Origin: Oscheius sp. JU75
Taxonomy: Eukaryota; Nematoda; Chromadorea; Rhabditida; Rhabditidae
Reading direction: 5' to 3'
NCBI GenBank assembly: GCA_037178855.1
Contig: JASJZC010000001.1
Coordinates: 3,410,001 to 3,474,000 of the forward strand
Length of the DNA stretch: 64,000 nt
Shown here piece after piece: positions 13,001-24,300 of this stretch. Each line of letters begins with the position of its first letter. The stretch's first letter is position 1. A model generated the notes under the pieces. It did no database searches. It saw nothing but the letters and a program-made list of their open reading frames with translations, and was not told the origin of the DNA. The position numbers and the translations under genes were made by a program.

Positions 13001-13742
13001 ACTGGACTGCAGAGAATCTAGAGCCAATCCACGACTTCCTCGATTCTCCTTATGGTTCACAGTGGTCGGTCAACCAACATTACATTAGCTGTCCAATAAA
13101 ATGAGCTTTTTGGAAACTGTGGGACAAATGGTGAGTAAAGACTACTTTAGCAGTGGGAACACAAAGAAACAGAAAGACTCACACGGTGTGAAGATGTAGC
13201 CGCAGAGAAAGATGAGAAGGCAGATGACGAATATGACTAGAAGAGCGGTGATGATTCCTCGCCAGTCCCGCCGTTGAGCATTGCCTGTTCCGAGCTCCTG
13301 AATGAAGAAGAGTCAGTTACAGTACCTAGCCCCCCTCTGCCTCATCCATCTACTAACAGTTCAGCTGCTAGATCAACTAAAGATTGCGAATAAGGGTGGA
13401 TGTCGCGACAGAGAGAGAGAGGGAAGCTGCGGCACGCGAGCATGACAGCCGTGTAAAGATCAAGATCTATGGGAGCACGCGGTGGCTGTACTTTCACGCC
13501 TGTAGAATAACAAACTTTTTGATGCTGAGAGGGAGGTGACATAGGTAGACGATGGAGATAGACACAACTGATTGTCAGTCTTGTTAGCCATCTGGTCAAA
13601 ACGTGTCAGAAGTTGTAAAGGAATTAAGCGTTTGCAAATTGTTTGCATTGTAAAGTGGAAGTAATTAATGGAAATTACTTACCAAGCTCTCGTAGTCGGG
13701 CTTGTAGCGCGAGAGAGGATAGGCAGTGATAACTATGGGCAT
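10055..13742 (-). CDS. Dipeptidyl peptidase IV-like membrane serine protease (S9B)
   Basis: Type II membrane protease expected to remove N-terminal X-Pro/X-Ala dipeptides. The ATG at 13742 starts a cytoplasmic segment (MPIVITAYPLSRYKPDYESL, then PPRAPIDLDLYTAVML), followed by the transmembrane helix ITALLVIFVICLLIFLCGYI near 13200. The beta-propeller contains the glutamate motif DWMTEEEIFG that holds the substrate N-terminus. The alpha/beta hydrolase has VYGGPGWQ, the nucleophile elbow GWSYGG (near 10490), the acidic residue in HGLTDDNVHYQNS (spanning the intron near 10215-10265) and the histidine in NERHHL (near 10135). All catalytic elements are present, so it is probably active rather than a DPP6/10-type inactive member. 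An intron of about 520 bp (11524-12043), rich in GA, is unusually long for this genome. Confidence 0.88.
11524..12043 (-). other. Long purine-biased intron in the DPP-like gene
   Basis: On the plus strand this intron is strongly A/G-rich with many AGAGAG runs, so the transcript would carry a long pyrimidine-rich stretch. It is roughly ten times longer than most introns in the window. No coding content was seen. Confidence 0.6.
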
Positions 13743-14667
13743 TTAGATGAGCAAACCGAGAGACTCGCTTATCAGAGGAACTGTTGAGTGTTCGGGAAAC
13801 AACCATAAAAGCTGCGTCGCTATTCTCGGGTAGACGCATGGGAAAGCAGAAAAGAAAAGCAGCAAGAATACTAGGATTAGGGAACTGATGAATAGCTGAA
13901 GCAAGTCGGGAATGTACTTAAGAGATCTTAGAAATGGGGCTTCCAAAGGGCTACATCTACTGATCTGCTGGTACCTACAACAGATTCGGAAACCCTACAG
14001 AAATAGCTTCAAACTTTGGCAACTTGAAAAGTTAGGGAACAGCAGAAATTTATGTTTATCTTAGAAGAAGAGAGTCGAAACTCATTGTCACCCAATTCCA
14101 ATCGAACAGTCAGTCACCTAAGAACTTTTGGTTATGTGAATTTCGCCCCTACCTCTTCAAGTCTCTTCCCAGTTTGACTTTTGCCGCCTTCCCCCGTCTG
14201 CGTCATAATGTCATTTGCGTGTTCCCTTTGTCCATCCCGACGTTCCCCCAACAAAAGTCTTTTCGTTTTCCGCTCAATTTGTCTCCTGTCTCCCTTCCTA
14301 ATTACCCCTAGCATTTTCCCACCGAACGCTCGTCTCCCGTAGTCGCCTCTCTTTACACTTGTTTCGGAAGGCGAGAGAGCCCAGCCAGCCGGTCATTTGC
14401 TGCTCATTAGAGCCCGCTCAAGCCCGGAATTTTTCACGAAATTGCCGACGGGAAGAGGTTGGGTGTGTACTGATAAAGTGAAGGAGTATAGGGATGAGAC
14501 TGGAGGGGTTTGAGGTGGGAAACCCGGGCGCTCTTTAGACATTAATCTCGTGATTCTTTCCAAAACCTCAAAACTTTTGGGGGTTCTGAAGAGTCCGGAC
14601 AGAAAGAAACAGAAGAAATGGGTCGACTCGTAGCAATAGAAGAAGGACAGAAGCGAATCGAAACGAA

Positions 14668-14703
14668 CCTCGTCGGTGTCTAGAAGATCAGCTTCAGCAG
14701 CCA
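14668..14703 (-). CDS. Possible alternative first exon of the DPP-like protease
   Basis: MAAEADLLDTDE is encoded here and ends at a GT donor in phase 0. The exon starting ELGTGNAQRRDW (near 13300) has a compatible phase-0 acceptor. Joined, they would give a shorter acidic cytoplasmic tail in front of the same transmembrane helix. Alternative N-termini are known for vertebrate DPP6. It rests only on phase and position. Confidence 0.25.
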
Positions 14704-14796
14704 TGCTTCCGGGAGTCGAGCCAGTGTGGGAAAGGGGCGGGTCTCAAGAGGTAGGTCCCGTCCTCAGCCAGGATCAAGGTGACAGCCGACACTTTT

Positions 14797-14818
14797 ACTC
14801 TCTCTCTCTCTCTCTCTT
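14797..14818. repeat. (CT)n microsatellite
   Basis: An uninterrupted CT dinucleotide run of about 22 bp in the spacer upstream of the ZP-domain gene. Confidence 0.8.
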
Positions 14819-17067
14819 ACACTCCCATCTTGATCTACCTTTTTCAACCCATTACATTATTCCCGAAACTTGGTAAAAGAGAAACCTACCCGATGGTCGA
14901 AAGGCGAGGTGAGGGCATGGCGTCGCTCCTTCATAGTCGACTGCCTAAGCCCCATATTCTATGCATTGCTAAAGGAACGAAAGGAGAGATCTCATCGGGA
15001 TGAGCCACAACTGCATTACAATTTTCACAGATCAGCTGAACATGGATAGGTTTACTACCAAATCCGCTCAAAGCCGATGTATATTCTGACCACAGAGTAC
15101 AGACAACAGTAACCTAGCGCTTACAGGGGAATGAAAAAGAGTTAACAAACCATCCAAAGAGAGTAGCAGAATGTCATACATCAGACAGAGAGAAAGTAGT
15201 GAAGATAACTATCTGTTTTCCCAGATGGGAAGGCCGAGTCAAACTGTGGAAGCAGACATTTTAGTATTCCCCGCAGCAAGAGAGAAAATAAAATTGATTG
15301 GGTGATGATTCATGGGATATCCAGAGAATGGAATCTTACCATGAGCCTTCTTATCCCTCCATTTATGCCCACCATGAACTGACGAAGAATCATATCTGAA
15401 GAACCTTGGAATCTAGTGAAAACGTCGGACAATGTCCAAAAAGTCTGTAAAAGGACTAGAAATAGAGATTCTCAGGAAATGAGTGTTTCTGCAAGAAGAG
15501 GAATTTGAAGCAGCCGTCGCTGATATCAGAACTACCGCATGTTATAATCCCCTGTGACGGAAGAGGACTGTAAAAGGTTACGAGGAGAAGTGTTTCAGAT
15601 ATTTTGAGCATGGATTGAGGTTTTTGTGCCTAAGATAAACCTTTCGCAAAAAAAACCTACGCCTGGAATGACTCATCGGAGGATCAAGAGTCTTTGTCAT
15701 TTACTGATTGTACCGTATAACACACACATAACCTACGGATCCTGCAGAGGAAAATGGAAGTCAGAGAGTCAAACTATCGAAAGAGTATATCGATTTGAAT
15801 TTTTGGAAACAACAGAGGATTGGTCCTCGATTGGTCTCCTATGTGAGTATTTCTCTGGTCTTAAGTTAGTCAATCTCGTTCCCCCTGTTTTTTAAAGTTG
15901 AAGAAGCTCACCTTTTTCCTGACAGGGAGGACGACAGTCTCGGCGGCATACATTCCAAACTCCAGATTTGACAACTGAACTCCTAATGCGAGAGGAGGCC
16001 TTGTTTGGAAACCCGATGCCAGCTCTGATTGGCCGGAAACTTGCCTAAAACTGCTGATGACCCCTTGGTATGTTTTTCGATCCAGTACACAGAGAGAGAA
16101 AGAGATCCGTCTGTATCGTCGATAGATGCTATCTGACCAAGCCGGAAACACGGAATGACCGATGTTCGAAAGAGAGAGGAATGAACCGATCGAATCGGGT
16201 AGTCGAGAGAGATTATGGTAAACCAACGAGTAAGCCTTCCGATGTTGACCTTCGAGGGCGATAACGGGACAATGACGGAACGAGGCAGATGAAAAGGTCT
16301 GGAACCAAAGAGCTGATCGTAAATGGGGGACTGGTTTTCTCATTTTTTTTTTCTCGTTCAATCGGTAGATTTAGTTCGACAATGTACCGGGAGAGAGAAT
16401 AGATAAAGCTCAGTCTCCATGGGAAATTCACAACGCTTGCTATCGCGCACTAACGTTTTCAATAATATTCAAGGAACTTTTCGAGTTCTGTTGCAGCTGG
16501 CGCCCTCTTTCACTGTTGTCAAGAAGACCTCAAGGAGTGAGTTTGTTGCTCTAAATACTGTAGTATCTACCGTCTATGGGATTCCCTACTGTCCAGTCGC
16601 TTTTTGAACTTTTTTGGGGAGTAATTTGTTTGCAGGAACTTCAAAACCTTGTATTTGGAATCCAATGCGAAACAATTAAGATTTCACCGTTACTTTCAGC
16701 ACGAAGTTCTACTTTGTCACGATCGGAACTCTGCCAATCTAACCAGGACATCCGCCAATGTGATTCCTTTCGCTACTCCTTGATAAGCCTGAACTGATGC
16801 TTCGGCAGCTATGTCTGAGTTCTTCCTGAGTACTACTCTTTGCCTTTCGTTGGTACCCTGACGCATACTTGTCCACAAGGAAAACTTCTCTCTCTAAGAC
16901 TCGAAAAACGTCTGTCGGCCCGTGTTACTTATCCCCTCAATTGGCTATTATCTTGTCGCAAAACGCGTTGGTGGCGACCCCGCTCCGAAGGGGACATAAT
17001 CTAAGTCGAGATTATGCATCCCGACCGGTCTTCATCCTCCCCTCCTCGCCTCAGATGGGGTCAGTCG

Positions 17068-20000
17068 ATGCGGCAGCTTCTTCTCCTCCTTTTATTTCTC
17101 CTAAAAGGAGCCCAAAGTGTTGTCCAGCCTGTCTGGAAGACGCCGATCACCGAGCGACGCTTCGCTCCCCCTCTTCTGAAGAGAAGCTCCGCCCCGTACT
17201 ATACTCGACCCGAAGACTTTAGGGTACTTTTACTCTTACTTCTAATTAATGGTTCTTCAGGTACCCAGCTATCTTCCTCCCTCTCGCAACCAGGTACAGC
17301 CTCCCAATGACTTCAAACCAAACAGCTATCCTCGTCCATTCCCTGTAAGTCGAGTGGTCAGCCTCATATTGCTTCTATTTAGCAGCAACAGTATCCTCAG
17401 AGATTTCCTCAATTCCCAAACGCCCCTTATCGCCCCTATCCACAAGCCTACCAGGCAAGACCACAGTACTATCAACAGAGACCACCCGTTCCTCAATACC
17501 AACAAGGAAAATTCCCAAATGGCTGGATCTACTGGAATGGGGCAATAATTCCTCCAGAAGCTGTTCCTTATCTCCAAGGAGCTAGTCCAGTTCCACCACA
17601 GGGTGCCTTCGGTCCTTCTCCCCCAACCACAGCTTCTCCAATGAGTCCAGGTGTCCGGCCGGAGACTTTCACAGGTACGCATGACTCAAACTCTTTCAAT
17701 GATTTCCAGGTACTGTTCCAATGTCTCCGTCTGCAAGTCCTACAACTAGCACTCGAGAGAGTTCAACCTTCTCTCCGTACCAAGAGTCAACTACCGTACC
17801 CACTATTCCTTCTACAGTCCAGAATACCGAGGAGGCGGTCGAGTATCCAACTCCGAATGTGACTCCGGAAGAAGCCACTATAAGCAGTCTCTTTACCGTC
17901 AAAAAGAACCCGTTCTCGACGACTACCGTGACTGAAGCTGGTTACGAGCCGCCTGAGGAGAAGAGTACAAGTCAAACCCATGTTCCTAATTCTGAAGTGG
18001 TCACCGGAACCTTTGAAACAACAACTGAAGTGATAGCCAGCTCTCAGCTGGAGTATTTTCCTCGTCCTGTTCCTGCTCAAGTGAATTCAGTTCTTTTCAC
18101 AGAAACTGCTCTATTTTAGAACTACCAACCGTCTAAAGGACCCGAGATCGTTGAGAAACTTAATGTGAACATTCTGAATCCACCTTGTTCTGGAACCCAG
18201 TGCTTTGACAAGAACAAAGTCTCAGTCTATTCTCCGCCAAAAGGACCCAAGTTTTTGATCAGTAATGCTGCAAAAGTGAGTGCATTTCTGTCCAGTCAGG
18301 ATCAGTTTCTAGGGACAGGCAAACCTTCCTCGACCGAGTGTTCCCGAACAGAAGTATCTGCCCTACGCACCTCATCTAAGCACTCCACCTCGACCGATTG
18401 AGGTTAGTCATTCGAACAGTACAAGTATAAAATATCATACAGACTCCCCAAGGCGGACCTCGAGTGTTTATGCCTCCGAATGAGTTCTCCCTGCCGACGT
18501 ATGAACAATCTACACCTCCACCGTCCTCTTCGGAAGTTCCTTACTCTCCGACAGCCAGAACTCTTCCTCCTCAGGAGTCAGAGTACGAGGCAACTCCTCC
18601 GTCTGCTCCTCCTCCTCCATCTCCTCCTTCCTATACACCGATTGAAGAGGATGTCACTCCAACTGTTCCTGACTACAATAGGGGACCTGGTTCTACTTTC
18701 GGACCGGAAGAATTCGTGACCACCGGATCTCCAAGACTTCCTCTTTGGGCCACTACAACTCCTTCGGAAGGAACATTCAGTCCAACGTATCGACCTGTCC
18801 AACCTTCTGTCACTCCCGAGAGTCCAACTCCTGGTAGGGTTCCAGGACGCGAGTTTACTCCTCCTAGTCCATTTGGAAGAACACCGGCTGGACCTGTCCC
18901 GCCAACTGGAACACCCCCACAAGGACCTTTAGCTCCTGGTAGAACAACAGAGGAGACGCCTTTCACGCCTAGTGGACCACCGCCAACAACTGAAGAGTTT
19001 CCACCGATAGGAGGAAGTCCGCCTACTGGAGAGACACCTCAACATCCGGAAGGACCTCAAACTGTCCCACCTACTGGTCCCTTCTCTCCCGAAACTCCTT
19101 CTGGACCTTTTGGACTTTCTACAGTTCCACCCAGTGGACCGTTTGGACCTGAAAGGCCCGGTACTCCTCCTATAACTCCTTTCGGGCCAGAGAAACCATC
19201 TACTCCTGCTCCAACAAGGGAGACACCAGGTGGGCCCACACCTCCTGGAAGAGAAACGATTCCTCCAAGACGACCCAGTTCTCCTGGAGGCCCAGAGGTT
19301 CCTTTCACTCCACCAGGTGGCCCGGGAAGAGAGACAATTCCTCCCAGAAGACCTACGGAACAGCCAAGCCTTCCTTTAAGGCCGCCAACAACGCCTGAAG
19401 GTCCTGATATACCAAGACGTCCGTTTGGAGAAACTCCTCGCATTCCTGAAGCTCCAACAACACCTGGAGGTCCGGGAAGAGAAACAGTCCCTCCGAGAGA
19501 ACCTGGAGAGAATACAGAACAGCCGATGATTCCTTCCGGTCCAGAGACACCGAGACGTCCGTTTGGAGAGTCTCCTCTTGTTCCGGGAGGTCCCGGAAGA
19601 GGAACAGTTCCTCCTAGAGGGCCTAAAGAAGAGTTTACTCCGCCCGGACCAAGAACACCTGAAGGAAGAGAGTCTGTCCCTCCGAGAAGACCTCAAGAAC
19701 AGTTCACGCCTCCTTTCCCTCCCGGAAGTCAAGAAACTACCAGTAGGCCAAGAGGTCCAGAAGGTTCGGTTCCTCCGAGAGGGCCGTTCACTCCAAAAGG
19801 TCCACCGACTCCGTCAAAATTCCCGGAGAATCCGACAATTCCTCAGAAAGAAACAACGCCTTACTTTACGTCAGAGACGTTGACTACTCCCTCGCCCTAT
19901 TCGACCACTCCGAAGAAGGGAGTTCAGAACAGATTGAGAGGTATTCTTGTTCAATACATTCTGACTAACCGATTTTCAGCCGGGAAGGTTAGAGTTGTCT

Positions 20001-21301
20001 GTGAGGAAGACGGAATCAAGTTCATCGCTACTTCGATTCTTCCCTTCACGGGAGAGATCTTTGCCAATGACCGGAAGAGGATCCCCGTCTGTTTCCACAC
20101 CTTCCAGAAGACGATAATGCCGACGGCCTTCTTGCCTTTCAAAGAGTGTGGAGTCAAGAACGCGGTGGATCAACAGAACAATCAGACTCAGTACCACATG
20201 CAGGTAGGGGTTCGGGGTCTCTCCAAGTTTGTAACTTGTGCAGGTAGTTGTGGTAGTCAAGCAGGAAGACGGCTCGACGACTGTTCAGTCCTATATGGCC
20301 CAATGTGTTCATCAGAAGATCCAGTACAACAAGCAGACACTGCCGAGGAGAATCGAAGAGGCTCTGGAAGAGTAAGCCAACCCTTTTCCTTGATTCCAAA
20401 ACTCTCAGACTCCGCCTGGTTCCGATCAAACTGGAACAGAAAGCGCTTCTTCCTCTTGTGGAAATGAAACTCCTGGTCGATGAACACGGTAGGATTGGAC
20501 CAGAAGTAGCAGCTGTCGATATTGGAATGCCTTTGGCCCTTCATTGGAACCTCAAGAACGAGTCCTCCGCCTATGGATTCCATGTGAAAAGTTGTGCCGT
20601 GGCCGATACGATTAGTGGAATGGATATGATGGTCATCGACGAGCAGGGGTCCGTTTGACATACGAAAGAGATGATTCATGATTCAGATGCTCGACGGACA
20701 CGACCATTATGGCTCATCCTCATTACGATACCTACCACGACTCTGCCTCCTCCCACATGTGGGCGTTCAAGGTAATTCGGGAAGCTGTCGACTTCCACAA
20801 GTGTTTTTTTTTCAGGTCCCGGGCCATTCAAAACTCAGACTCTCGTGTGAAATAGCAGTCTGTACAGATCTGTCCCCAACTGGCAGTAATCAGTCCAGCT
20901 GCAGTTCTATTCCCACAGTATTTCCAAATCAAATTCTTTGAGAAAATGTTACATTTAGCCTCCCTTCTGCCCAGATCTGATAACCTCTCCCTCGAATTCG
21001 ATCCTCTTCGATAAGGGCGGGACTTTCCTCAAGCGAAGGAGAGAAATCGACTCGGTCGAGGAGGTTCAAACCGTCAGGGCAGCCATTTGTACCAGTGATA
21101 CCTGTAGGAGGGATTACGGTAACTTTCTAGCTATTTCCCCTAAAATATTGTTCAGTTGCACTGCCTCATTGCGTCGATGTTCGATGGCTGGCAGCCAGTT
21201 CGGCCTTTTCTGGCTCGTTGTTTATCCTGTCGGTCGTCGTCAATCTCGCTCTTCGATACAAGGTTTCTCGGGAGGGAATCTCCGAAAATGGGCGCCTCTA
21301 A
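17068..21301 (+). CDS. Proline-rich transmembrane ZP-domain protein (cuticular/apical matrix type)
   Basis: About 14 exons give roughly 1,250 residues. The ATG at 17068 starts a classic signal peptide (MRQLLLLLLFLLKGAQS). A Pro/Gln/Tyr-rich segment follows, then a Ser/Thr-rich one, then a very long exon (18444-19940) of Pro/Gly/Thr repeats. From 19981 a zona pellucida domain begins (KVRVVCEEDGIKFIA), with later ZP-typical blocks AVVDIG-like, SYGFHVKSCAV-like (SAYGFHVKSCAV) and MWAFKVPGHSKLRLSCEIAVC. A basic furin-like site KRRRE (near 21045) is followed by a transmembrane helix (near 21190-21255) and a short tail. Ecdysozoan proteins of this layout polymerise in cuticle or apical extracellular matrix after furin cleavage. 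Identification as a ZP protein is secure; exact orthology is not. Confidence 0.88.
19225..19850 (+). repeat. Imperfect tandem repeat coding for GPGRE(T/S)(I/V)PPR units
   Basis: Within the long exon of the ZP protein, units like GGPGRETIPPRRP, GGPGRETVPPREP, GGPGRGTVPPRGP and EGRESVPPRRP recur at irregular spacing, interleaved with TPP and FGE(T/S)P motifs. They look like an expanding extracellular low-complexity linker, possibly O-glycosylated given the Thr/Ser/Pro content. Confidence 0.8.
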
Positions 21302-21305
21302 TAAA
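21300..21305 (+). terminator. Possible polyadenylation signal overlapping the ZP gene stop codon
   Basis: The stop codon TAA (21299-21301) runs directly into AATAAA at 21300-21305. A second AATAAA lies at about 21340. The convergent SON gene ends at 21360, leaving almost no 3' UTR space. Confidence 0.4.
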
Positions 21306-21359
21306 ATCCTTTCATTCTAAAACAGGTACATTACTCAAGAATAAACAAAGAGAGCGAGG

Positions 21360-24300
21360 TTAGATGAGAACCGGCAAGGTGGGATCACGGGGTACGAGAC
21401 CCATGGACTGTAGTACGACCTAAATTTTGTTTTTTAAGACTGGTAAATAAAATAAAAATACCTGGCAGACGATAGATTTGCCGTCCTTTTTATTACGAGA
21501 GGTGGTGGCGGAGCAGTATTCGACGCCGTTGACCACAGCCCTCCAGACGAATTCGCGTTGATGCGACGGACCTGTCTCCATGCAGGTAAAGATCGGCGAC
21601 TGCCATTTCCTCTTGGCACACATTTCCATCACCAATGAGACTGGGTGTTTTCCTCAAATCAAGCGATTTTGGGAATGGAAATAGCAAGGAAACCTGTAAG
21701 ATCGGTTCCGTGTATTCGATTGAGGTTTTTGTTCGATCTGGCGGGCAGATCTTCCTCGGTGGACAGTCCTTTCCGATCATTTTTGACGTCGAGTGTGAGC
21801 GGTTCGAGACTGCCGGTACATTCGCGACCGAGTCCTGTTCCAGGCCTCCAGCCCATTCGCTGCATCATCCGCAGTCCGATTCCTCCTCCGAAATTCGGCG
21901 CCAGCTGCTTGAACATGTCCTGCAAAAGGTCTTTCTTTTCTTTATTATAACAACTGTTGTCGCCTCGTCTCCACAGCTATGAGTAAGAGAAATCTGAAAT
22001 GAGAAAGTGGCTGGGGCTCCACGTTTTGATAGCTATTCTCCGGAAAGAATAGCTAGGAAAACGTGGAACTCACCAGTGTGTCGAGAAGAGGGAGAGAATC
22101 GGCCGATAATCAACTGGGAGATGAACGCGACGAGGAGGAAGCTCCGTCCTATATTCAGAGATTAGTTTGTTTCAAAGCGACTGTACAGGTTGAATGGATT
22201 GTCCGTCTTTCCATAGACAGTCCATTCAAACTTACAGAGCTGCTTTGAGACAGACTGTAAGAGGAGAACTGATTTTTTCAAACTTTGTGCTTTAATGTTT
22301 GAGTTTTGATCCATACACTTTGAAATTCATTAGTTACCTCCTGACTTTGGAAACGGTACAAAACACAGTCGAACCTAAAAAAAACAAACCTTCCGAACCC
22401 AGGCATTTCCTCGCGGATCGTGTGGCTGAAGCTCCTCGGCCGACATCACATCGACTCCCGTTGTTCCAGTAAACTTGCCGGGAAGGCTCTTTAGTTGAGC
22501 CCACGTGTTCATCTAGATTTTAATTTACAACGTTCAGAAGTAATAAACACCTGTTCATTAGCGTCTTTGAGATCTCTCATCGCATGGAAATCATTCGGAT
22601 CATCTTCGAGTACCCGCTGTGCTTTGGCTCTCTTCGCCAGCACTTCTGCCACGTTTTTTGGCGGTACCTACAGGATAATTTCGCGCAGGAAATAATGAAA
22701 AAGTACCGAAGAAATCTGCTCCGGCTCTTTGATTATCATTTTCTCCTTGGACGGAATGATTAGAGTGGCTGGAACAGGTGGAGGGGCTGGCATCAAAGTG
22801 TCTTCGGCCTGAATCTATTTTGTGAATAAGCTGATAAGGTCAAACAGTAATTTTTGGAGGGACAGGAGGCAGAGGTAGAGCTGGCGGCGCCGGTGGAGGT
22901 GGCAACATGAAGGCCGGGGCCTGTTCCAGTTGTTGTTTGGCCTTCTGTCGAACTCGTTCCGCGTCCAGACTGCTCAAAGCCTTGAAATTTTTCTGAACAG
23001 TCGAGGCCGTCATCAACGGAGCCTCCTTCTCCACTTTCTGCCATTCCTAAAAGACTTTTTCCAGTCGAAATGAGGACAAAATTACCGTATTTTCTCTGTG
23101 AACCTGACCAGACGAGACGGGATAGACCACACGGAGAGCAGCCGTATCCAGGATGCATTCTTCGGCAGATTTCGTGGGCAGCGAAACGGCATTCTGAATA
23201 GATCATCAAGAAAACCTGATAAGGAACCAACCACGATGTTAATCGTGATGGAATCGTTGAACGGGGCTGCCGACTTGTAGGGTTTGAACGAGGGAGCGGC
23301 GATTTCACTCTCGTTGTCGGAGACGACCTCTCCACGAGCACGTCGGTCCTCCCGATCTTGTCGCTTTTGCAGTTTCTCGCAATAAGCTGGATTGGACTAG
23401 ACTTAGCCGAAAAAGGGGGAACTCACAAACAAAGTCCTCGACAGATTTGGGATTAGGATCACCGATATCGAAGATACCGGCAGCACGTCGTTTCTTGGCA
23501 ATCTCTAGTAACTTCGCCTTGTCGATTCGACATTCTTCTCTGTCTCGACTTCTGCAAATCGAAGTGTATTAAACGGAAATAAGAGTGACTACCTGCTTCG
23601 TGATCTCCGTCCTCTACTCCATGATCTCCTTCGCGATCTGTCTCGGTTGTAGCTTCGGCTTCTCGCCCGTCTCTGGTCTCGACTTCTCGATCGTCTTCGA
23701 ACCTCTCGACTCCGCGATCTTGATCGTCGTTCTCGACTCCGCGAAACACTTCGGCGTCGTTTCTTTTCCTTGCTCTTTGAGCGCTTTCTGCTGCGACTAC
23801 GATCTGGTGAGCGGGATCGGCTTTTTCGTTTTTCTTTCTTCTTCTCCTTGGACTCTTTCTTCTTTTTCTTAGCCTTCTCATTAGTTTCTTTCGGAGCTGA
23901 AGGCAGCTGAAATTGTTTTTTCTAATATTGTAATTGTAAAAACTGACCGGTTTAACCGTAAACTCCCATTCGTTGTTGTTTTTATATGGCAAGTTGTTCT
24001 CTTCAACAGACGTATTTTTTGTTTTAACAGGCTCCTCTTTTTGTTCTGCTGGCGGTTCTGTAGGCAGAAGATTTTCTACTACTTTCTCCACTTCCATTGT
24101 CAATTCAACGGGAACCGATGGGCCATATTCGTCAACTTCCATAACTTCGACCGTCTTTTCCACAATCTTTTCCTCGATCACGATCTTCTCTTTGCCGCAT
24201 TCTTCTTTTGCCACCTTCGTCTCCATTCTCACCTCGGTCTTCGTCTCTATCACGTTTGTTTTTATGCTGAAAATATACCCAGATGATGGATAACATGAAC

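Larger units (their letters stand above)
13743..17067. other. Gene-poor region upstream of two divergent genes
   Basis: No convincing gene was found in this 3.3-kb spacer. It holds a possible alternative first exon of the DPP-like gene (14668-14703), a (CT)n microsatellite near 14797, and several overlapping short ORFs at 15.6-16.8 kb that lack family motifs. Regulatory sequence or lineage-specific non-coding transcripts cannot be excluded. Confidence 0.35.

Noticed and set aside
15626-16361. ORFs of 89 and 163 codons in the gene-poor region
   Set aside because: Composition is Ser/Arg/Leu-rich as expected of chance frames, with no homology or intron pattern of the kind seen in real genes here.
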